A stretch of 64,000 nucleotides of DNA, taken from an uncultured Tessaracoccus sp. Lineage in GTDB: Bacteria; Actinomycetota; Actinomycetes; Propionibacteriales; Propionibacteriaceae. Location: contig NZ_CAMYPD010000009.1 in assembly GCF_947286155.1 (NCBI RefSeq), forward strand, positions 1 through 64,000, in the 5' to 3' direction. The notes under the pieces are model-generated. The model saw nothing but the letters and a program-made list of their open reading frames with translations, ran no database searches and had not been told where the DNA came from. Positions within the stretch are counted from its first letter, which is position 1; each line of letters begins with the position of its first letter. Shown in pieces: positions 57,578 through 64,000 of this stretch. Position numbers and translations under genes: made by a program.

Positions 57578-59991
57578 TCACTCGACGGCGAGCGCCTCGG
57601 CAGGTGCCGCCTTCGCCGCCCGCCGCCCAGGCAACACCGACGCCAGGGCGGCAGCGAGCGCGCACACGCCGATGAGGATCACGGTGGCGCGCACGTCGAC
57701 GCCGAATCGCAAGGGGATTCCTTCGATGCCGAGTTCCCCGAACGAGGCAACGATCGATGTGAACTCGATCCACATAAACAACACTCCCCCGGCGATGCCG
57801 ACGAACACGCCGACGAACGTCAGCGCCATCGCCTCCACGAGCAGCATCAGGCGCAGGCCTGCCGGCTGCATCCCAACGGCGCGCAACAGCGCCGACTCGC
57901 GTTGTCGCTCCAGCACCGACAAGCCGAGCGTGTTTCCCACCCCCACGAGGGCGATGAGCACCGCGACGCCCAACAACACCGTGAGCACGATCAGCGCCAC
58001 ATCCAGCACCGACTGCAGCACCATCGCGATCTCTGCACCGTCGGTGATGACCGTCAGGTCCTGATGAGGCGCTAGCAGCTGCTGAATCTGGCTGAGATCG
58101 GTGCGCGACGCCCGATCAGCCATCCTGATCCACAACATCGATTGGCGCTCAGGCGCGTCAATATTGGCGAAGTCTGCATCCGACACGACGTACGAGACCG
58201 CACCAAACCAATCGTGCGCGGCTGCTTTCAGCGTCGCGGTCCCTCCATCTTTCAACGGCACCACGAGCGTCTCCCCTGGACCGACGAACTGCCCCTTGGG
58301 CACAGCGGGCATGTAGTCAATGCCCATGACCCGAAAGGCGTTGTCACGGGCATGCACCTCGACGGTCTCTTCGACACCGTGTAAAGACAGCTCCACCTCT
58401 TTCGTAGGAATCACGACGCTGTCCCGCACCGCGCCCAGCTGGTCGAGCTGCGCTGGCAGCTCGTCGGGCAGACCCTCGGGCGCGATGACTTGGATGTCGG
58501 CGGGATAAAACTCGCGGAGGAATCGCTCACCGGAATCGCGCACCGTCGCGAGCACGGTCTGGAACGACACCGTCACGCCGACCGCCAGCATGAGCGCGAC
58601 GGCGGTGGAGGCTGCCCGCTTGGGGTTGCGGGCAGCGTTATCGAATGCCAGGCGTACCGTCGGATGCGCCCAGCCCAGCAGCGCTCCACCCAACCGCAAC
58701 AGGGGCGCGACGTAGAGCGGCGCGGCCACCAACAGCGTAAAACTGAAGAATCCCATCGCGCCAACGCCGAACACCACACCCCACGTTTCTGTCCGGCTCC
58801 CGAAGAAACATGCCACGCCGCCGATCAGGAGCACGACGCTGATCACGATGCGTCCGACGCCGGCCGCGCGCCGCTGCCTCGGTGTGGGCACGCTCTGGAG
58901 CGCTTCGAGCGGTTTCACCAGCGACGCCCGCACCGACGGTCCCACCGCCGCGATCAACGTCACGATGACACCACCCAAGAAGGGCCAGAGGCAGTCAGTG
59001 AAGGAGAACGCGAGCCCGAAGTGCAGGGCACCCGTAACCGCAGCTCCCAGCACCGCAAACAACACGCCCAGCAACAACCCGCCCAATGAGCCGATGATGC
59101 CGACGAGTAACCCTTCCACCACTAACTTGACCAGCACCTGCCCAGGAGAGGCACCCACTGCGCGGAGCAATGCCACCTGGCGGCGTCGCTGGGCCCCAAG
59201 GATGGTGAACGTGTTGCTGATGATGATGGCGCCGATAATCAGTGCGAGCAGGCCGAAGACGTACGTGGCGGAGGTGGCAGTGGCGATGGAATCCACCATG
59301 GCTCCGACGTCCTTGGTGCGGAAGTCCTGCACGCGCTCCACCGTCGCATCAGCCAGTTCCTCGTCGGCTCGCACCACCGCGAGGATGCGACCTGCTACGG
59401 CGTCGAGGTCGTCGTCGGCCTTGATGATCCAGGGGCTGGCGCTGGCCGCGAATCGGTCGCTGTCTGCGGGCAGGTACCCCACTTGGTCGAAGAGGGATCG
59501 GGCGTCGTCGGTGAAGCCCACGACCTTGTACGCGCGTTGTCCGGCCGTCACGGAATCGCCGAGCTTTAGCCCCAAACTCTTACCCAAGCTCGCCGACAGC
59601 GCGATCTCACCGTCGCGCTCCGGAAATCCGCCTTCCTCGATGCTCGACCACCGAAACTCCTTCGGCGGCGTGTCGTAGAGGTTCACGAACGTTGATCGAC
59701 CGTCGAAGTCCAGGATGTTGTTCGTACCTTGGGGCGCCGAGATGGCCGCGGTGACACCATCGACGGCACGGATGCGCTCGAGCACCTCCTCACTGTTTGG
59801 GGAGTAGCTGGCGTTCACGATGAGGTCGGCTTGCGAGATGGGCAGCGTCGTGCGCATCGCGAAAGCCCGCGCCTCGGTGTGCACCATCGTCGAGAGCGCG
59901 ACGAGGAAACTCACCGAGAGTGCAATCGCAATGAAGGTGGCGGCGAAGCGCCCAGGGCGTTGCCGCAGTTCCCCGACACTCAAGCGCCACA

Positions 59992-59992
<1 letters not shown>
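57578..59992 (-). CDS. ABC exporter permease, FtsX/MacB type with two FtsX domains
   Basis: An 804-residue membrane protein. It has an N-terminal helix (RFAATFIAIALSVSFLVALS), a MacB-like outer domain (about 45-250), a first FtsX core (about 255-375), a central pair of helices, a second outer domain and a second FtsX core (VALIVLTVLLGVAVLIALVGVGNTLGLSVLERQRESALLRAVGM … near the end). This tandem form serves lipoprotein, peptide or antibiotic export. Its ATG overlaps the ATPase stop by 1 nt. Confidence 0.9.
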
Positions 59993-60747
<755 letters not shown>

Positions 60748-60806
60748 GTGAGCTCCTTCATCACGATCGATGTCGGTATCGTAATCGCAACCAAGGCGCG
60801 CTGGTG

Positions 60807-61991
60807 TCAGCCCAGAGGACGATTTCGGCGCAGGCGTCCGCGTCGGTGGTCGCGCACCTTGTAGAACGCGATGGGCGCCAGCGCGGCGAGCAGGGCCAGC
60901 ACCGCGGCGACGAGGAATCCTCCCGAGGAGCCGGAGTGGTCAATCACGAAGCCAGCGGCAGCGGACCCGACGGCCGCACCCACCAACTGCCCGGTATTGG
61001 CCCACCCGTAGGCCTCGGCGGACTGCTCGAAGCTGATCGTCGACGAAATCAGCGAGAACATGATGGCCAGCGCGGGGGCCATGCCCAGCCCAGACACGGT
61101 GATCGCCACAAACGTGGACGGGAACGAGAGCACCTGCGCTGCCACCAACGAACCGACGAGCATGGCACCCATCCACAACGACAGGGTGAACTTTCCCGAC
61201 TCGCGGTGCCCGAACATCATGCCCGCGACGAGCGAGGCCACCGACATGCCCGCGAGGATGAGCCCGGCCTGCAGCCCGCCCTCGCCGAAACGGTTCACGA
61301 CGGAAGCCTCGATCGCGGCCGTCGAGCCGATCATGAGAAACCCGACGACGGTGGCGAGCACGACGGGGCCTCGCAGCAGCACCGCCCCGAAATTGCCGCT
61401 GCTCGGCGCGAACTTCACCTCGCCGAGTTCGGGCGCGGAGATGAACCAGGCGCCGCCGATGACGAGCATCGCCGAACACACGACGAGCCCCACCACCGAC
61501 GAGATCTGCATCGATATCAGGGTGATAACCATCGGCCCTAGCACCCAAATGATCTCCTGCGCGGATGCGTCGAGAGAGAACAACCGTGAAAGCTTGCTCG
61601 GGTCTACCAGCTTGGGGTACATCGTCCGCACCGCCGGCTGTACGGGCGGGAAGCTGAAGCCCGCGACGAGACCCACGACGATCGTGCCCGCAAGTGGCAT
61701 CGGGAAAAAGGCGATGCCCAGCAGCGACGCGGCACAAATGAGGGTGGTGGAGACGAGCACCGTGCGGGCTCCAATGCGCCCCATCAGACGGCTCGTGAAC
61801 GGCCCAGCAACACCCTGGCCGATAGACGTCGCGGCCAGCACAAGGCCCGCGGCACCGTAGGAGCCAAACAGCCGCTCGACGTGGATGAGCAGGCCGAGCG
61901 AAATCATGCCGCTGGGGAACCGCGCGAAGATTTGTGATGCGACGATGCGCGCAACGCCCTTCGTCTTCAGCAGGCCCCAATACGAGTTCAC
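60807..61991 (-). CDS. MFS transporter
   Basis: A 394-residue protein with twelve membrane helices. The cytoplasmic loop after helix 2 reads GPFTSRLMGRIGARTVLV, a good MFS motif A. The second half has GHRESGKFTLSLW. Cargo unknown. It starts at a GTG; upstream AATCCGG occurs twice around TACAAT (62008-62003). Confidence 0.85.
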   Translation of the reverse strand: MNSYWGLLKTKGVARIVASQIFARFPSGMISLGLLIHVERLFGSYGAAGLVLAATSIGQGVAGPFTSRLMGRIGARTVLVSTTLICAASLLGIAFFPMPLAGTIVVGLVAGFSFPPVQPAVRTMYPKLVDPSKLSRLFSLDASAQEIIWVLGPMVITLISMQISSVVGLVVCSAMLVIGGAWFISAPELGEVKFAPSSGNFGAVLLRGPVVLATVVGFLMIGSTAAIEASVVNRFGEGGLQAGLILAGMSVASLVAGMMFGHRESGKFTLSLWMGAMLVGSLVAAQVLSFPSTFVAITVSGLGMAPALAIMFSLISSTISFEQSAEAYGWANTGQLVGAAVGSAAAGFVIDHSGSSGGFLVAAVLALLAALAPIAFYKVRDHRRGRLRRNRPLG

Positions 61992-62035
61992 AATTTCCGG
62001 ATTGTAACCGGATTATCCTGCCTCGTTGCAAGCAT

Positions 62036-62401
62036 TTAGACCGCGCCGATGGCCCACCCTATGGCGCCAGCAACCACGCATATCACGAAGCCCAAGAGCC
62101 AATACACCGAGAACGTCCGGCTTCGCCCTGCGACGAAGAGCCGCAATGCGTCGAGGGCGGCCGTCGAGAAAGTCGTGAAGCCACCGCAAAAGCCGGCGCC
62201 CAGCACAGCAACTTCCGTCGGCGTCAGCGTGTGCTTGGCTCCCAATCCCATCACAACCCCCAGCGCGAAGCTGCCCAGCACGTTGACCACCAGGGTTCCG
62301 GTGGGGAAATGGCGGTTGAGCGGCGCGAGGCAGGAGTCGACGAGGAACCTCGCCGTCGCGCCCAAGCCGCCCGCAACCATGACCAGCAGGAACTCAGTCA
62401 T
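62036..62401 (-). CDS. fluC: fluoride ion channel subunit FluC
   Basis: A 121-residue four-helix Fluc/CrcB protein: GGLGATARFLVD, TLVVNVLGSFALGVVMG, FCGGFTTFSTAALDALRL (Phe-box and Thr motif). It forms a dual-topology fluoride channel, here probably with the other subunit from the overlapping gene. I see no fluoride riboswitch upstream. Confidence 0.93.
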   Translation of the reverse strand: MTEFLLVMVAGGLGATARFLVDSCLAPLNRHFPTGTLVVNVLGSFALGVVMGLGAKHTLTPTEVAVLGAGFCGGFTTFSTAALDALRLFVAGRSRTFSVYWLLGFVICVVAGAIGWAIGAV

Positions 62402-62777
62402 CGCGCCGCCCCAGCCGCAATCCGAGCGCGATCATCAACAGTCCGATCAGCAACAGCACCAGCGCAGCAATAAGCTGCGCAGCCACGTGTTCCTCATCCG
62501 CCGCCCAGCCGACGGCATACGCCGAATACGTAGTGAATGCGCCGAGCATTCCCGTCGCGAAAAACAACCGGTATGCGCCCCCGCGGGGGCCAGGGAAGCG
62601 AACCACCCAGCTCGTGAATAGACCGAGGAGGAAGGCGCCGAGTGCGTTGATGATCAGAGTCGAAACGTACCCACCGCCGAGCAAGTCGAGCCCGTGGCGA
62701 AGGCCGGTACCGACGCAGCCCCCCAAGAACACGAGCAGGAGCTTTGCCCCAAACGGTAGGGATGCCGGTTGGCTCAC
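62394..62777 (-). CDS. fluC: fluoride ion channel subunit FluC, second copy
   Basis: A 127-residue CrcB/Fluc: GGCVGTGLRHGLDLL, TLIINALGAFLLGLFTSWV, MLGAFTTYSAYAVG. Tandem crcB genes commonly form an antiparallel heterodimer. It overlaps the other fluC by 8 nt and starts at a GTG inside the prs stop. Confidence 0.93.
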   Translation of the reverse strand: MSQPASLPFGAKLLLVFLGGCVGTGLRHGLDLLGGGYVSTLIINALGAFLLGLFTSWVVRFPGPRGGAYRLFFATGMLGAFTTYSAYAVGWAADEEHVAAQLIAALVLLLIGLLMIALGLRLGRRDD

Positions 62778-63751
62778 GCCTGCCCGTCGAAAAGCGACGT
62801 CACCGAGCCGTCGAGGAAGACCTCACGGATGGCCTGGGCCAGCAGCGGGGCAATCGAGAGCACGGTGAGGTTCTTGATCTCGTCGTGGCCGTCGGTGGGG
62901 AGGGTGTTCGTGACGATGATCTCCTCCATGCCCGAGTTGTTGAGACGCTCGACGGCGGGGCCGGAGAAGATGGGGTGCGTGGCTGCGGCGATGACCCGTT
63001 TCGCGCCGCGCTGCTTGAGCGCCTCGGCAGCCTGCACGATGGTGCCGGCAGTGTCGATCATGTCGTCGACAAGCAGGCACGTGCGGCCCTCTACCTCACC
63101 GACGACCTCGTGCACGGCCACCGTGTTGGCCTTGTTCGGGTCACGACGCTTGTGGATGATCGCCAGCGGGGCACCCAGCTTGTCGGTCCACATGTCCGCC
63201 AACCGAACGCGGCCCGCGTCGGGAGAAACGACGGCGAGATTCTCGTCGTTGTACTTCTTTTTGACGTACTCGGCCAGCACGGGCAGGCCCCAGAGGTGGT
63301 CGACGGGGCCGTCGAAGAAGCCCTGGATCTGCGCGGCGTGGAGGTCGACGGACATGATGCGGTCGGCGCCGGCGGCCTTGAAGAGGTCGGCCACGAGGCG
63401 GGCGGAGATGGGTTCGCGGCCAAGGTGCTTCTTGTCCTGGCGGGCGTAGGGGTAGAACGGCGCGACGACGGTAATGCGCTTGGCGGAAGCTCGCTTGAGC
63501 GCGTCCACCATGATGAGCTGCTCCATCAGCCACTCGTTGACCGGTGCGGTGTGCGACTGAATGACGAACGCGTCGCTGCCGCGAACGGATTCCTGGAAGC
63601 GCACGTAGATCTCAGAGTTGGCGTACGCGATGGCCCGAGTCGGCACCAGTTCCTGGTCCATCAGCCTGGCCACTTCTTCGGCAAGCTCAGGGTAGGCGCG
63701 ACCAGAAAACAGCATCAGGTGCTTCTGGTTCGAGGCGAATTCCGTGCTCAA
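62774..63751 (-). CDS. prs: ribose-phosphate pyrophosphokinase
   Basis: Makes PRPP for nucleotides, His and Trp. A 325-residue protein: HLMLFSGRAYPELAEEVA, the flexible loop YPYARQDKKHLGREPISARL, VSPDAGRVRLADMW, and the PRPP loop LLVDDMIDTAGTIVQAA. The start is a TTG at 63751 with GGGAG about 14 nt upstream, chosen because the earlier V codon is GTC, not a start. It follows glmU by 5 nt. Confidence 0.93.
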   Translation of the reverse strand: MSTEFASNQKHLMLFSGRAYPELAEEVARLMDQELVPTRAIAYANSEIYVRFQESVRGSDAFVIQSHTAPVNEWLMEQLIMVDALKRASAKRITVVAPFYPYARQDKKHLGREPISARLVADLFKAAGADRIMSVDLHAAQIQGFFDGPVDHLWGLPVLAEYVKKKYNDENLAVVSPDAGRVRLADMWTDKLGAPLAIIHKRRDPNKANTVAVHEVVGEVEGRTCLLVDDMIDTAGTIVQAAEALKQRGAKRVIAAATHPIFSGPAVERLNNSGMEEIIVTNTLPTDGHDEIKNLTVLSIAPLLAQAIREVFLDGSVTSLFDGQA

Positions 63752-63756
63752 TATTC

Positions 63757-64000
63757 TCAGTGCTCCCGTGACTCGGCGACCTTGGGGTTGATGGATCCAT
63801 CGTGGGCGGCCGCGGCCTGATCCCACTTCGAGCCGGGTCGGCGCTTTGCGGCCCAGCCCTCAGAATTGTGTTGGCGTCCGCGCGCGACGGCAAGTGCGCC
63901 GGCGGGGACGTCGTCGGTGACCGCCGATCCGGCAGCGACGAAGGCGCCGGGGGCGATGTCGACGGGTGCGACGAGCACGGAGTTGGAACCGACGAATGCG
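63757..64000 (-). CDS. glmU: bifunctional GlmU, C-terminal end
   Basis: The last 81 codons of the UDP-GlcNAc pyrophosphorylase/acetyltransferase. The frame is open to the window edge and reads AFVGSNSVLVAPVDIAPGAFVAAGSAVTDDVPAGALAVARGRQ, the end of the left-handed beta helix of the acetyltransferase domain, then a polar tail. The rest lies outside. glmU–prs is a standard pair. Confidence 0.9.
   Translation of the reverse strand, partial: AFVGSNSVLVAPVDIAPGAFVAAGSAVTDDVPAGALAVARGRQHNSEGWAAKRRPGSKWDQAAAAHDGSINPKVAESREH

Noticed and set aside
62778..62800. Fluoride riboswitch before the fluC pair
   Set aside because: The fluC genes overlap prs with no leader space; the sequence upstream is prs coding sequence.

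Overview
The window is visibly GC-rich, with strong GC bias at third codon positions. Its gene content fits an actinobacterium: mfd–mazG–eno–ftsB–DUF501–ppx order, rplY–pth–mfd, a PIN–PhoH protein, DUF4307/DUF4245/DUF501 proteins, abundant GTG starts and leaderless genes, and cobT–cobU–cobS. A member of the Propionibacteriaceae or a close relative is my best guess, but no rRNA or other decisive marker is present.

Layout. Positions 1-1445 hold the end of an IS3-family element that cuts a decayed locus for a secreted PKD-type protein and a lipoprotein. Positions 1617-11837 are core genes: rmuC, ilvA, a secreted protein, a VapBC pair, ispH, xseAB, a DUF4245 protein, an undecaprenyl/isoprenyl diphosphate synthase and trhA. 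Positions 12066-21389 carry PhoH, a BCCT transporter, a DUF255/thioredoxin protein, rhomboid, DUF4307, greA, a DUF2089 regulator with its partner, and ung; msrA follows. Positions 22241-30890 are the accessory part: small secreted and DUF2283 proteins, a MNT/HepT pair, acetyltransferases, a MATE remnant, peptidase E, a NUDIX protein, an intact MATE exporter, and an Aer-type PAS protein. Positions 30948-45009 hold trpB under a tryptophan attenuator, an amino-acid ABC transporter, rhodanese, polysaccharide deacetylase, an FAD oxidoreductase, a 2'-5' RNA ligase-like protein, the cobTUS operon, a DUF2207 protein, an S4 RNA-binding protein and a lipoprotein. Positions 45054-64000 return to core genes: metallopeptidase, NUDIX, BI-1, tRNA-Leu, ppx, DUF501, ftsB, eno, mazG, a lipoprotein, mfd, pth, rplY, an FtsX-type ABC exporter, MFS, two fluC genes, prs and the 3' end of glmU.

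The most unusual feature is a set of about eleven long intergenic palindromes (arms about 12-25 bp, most with a smaller inner hairpin), spread through the whole window. Some occur as sequence families with two copies here. Most lie within about 40 nt of a stop codon, and two of them supply the last codons and stop of the neighbouring gene. They look like a population of mobile or self-copying stop-proximal palindromes with no transposase in sight.

A second theme is expression. About eighteen genes have a TANNNT-like -10 box placed 6-8 nt before the start codon, which implies leaderless mRNAs. Two RNA-level controls are readable: a WW leader peptide plus terminator before trpB, and a hairpin that hides the ribosome binding site of rplY. 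Several accessory genes are interrupted at G or C homopolymers, which may be real decay or sequence error.
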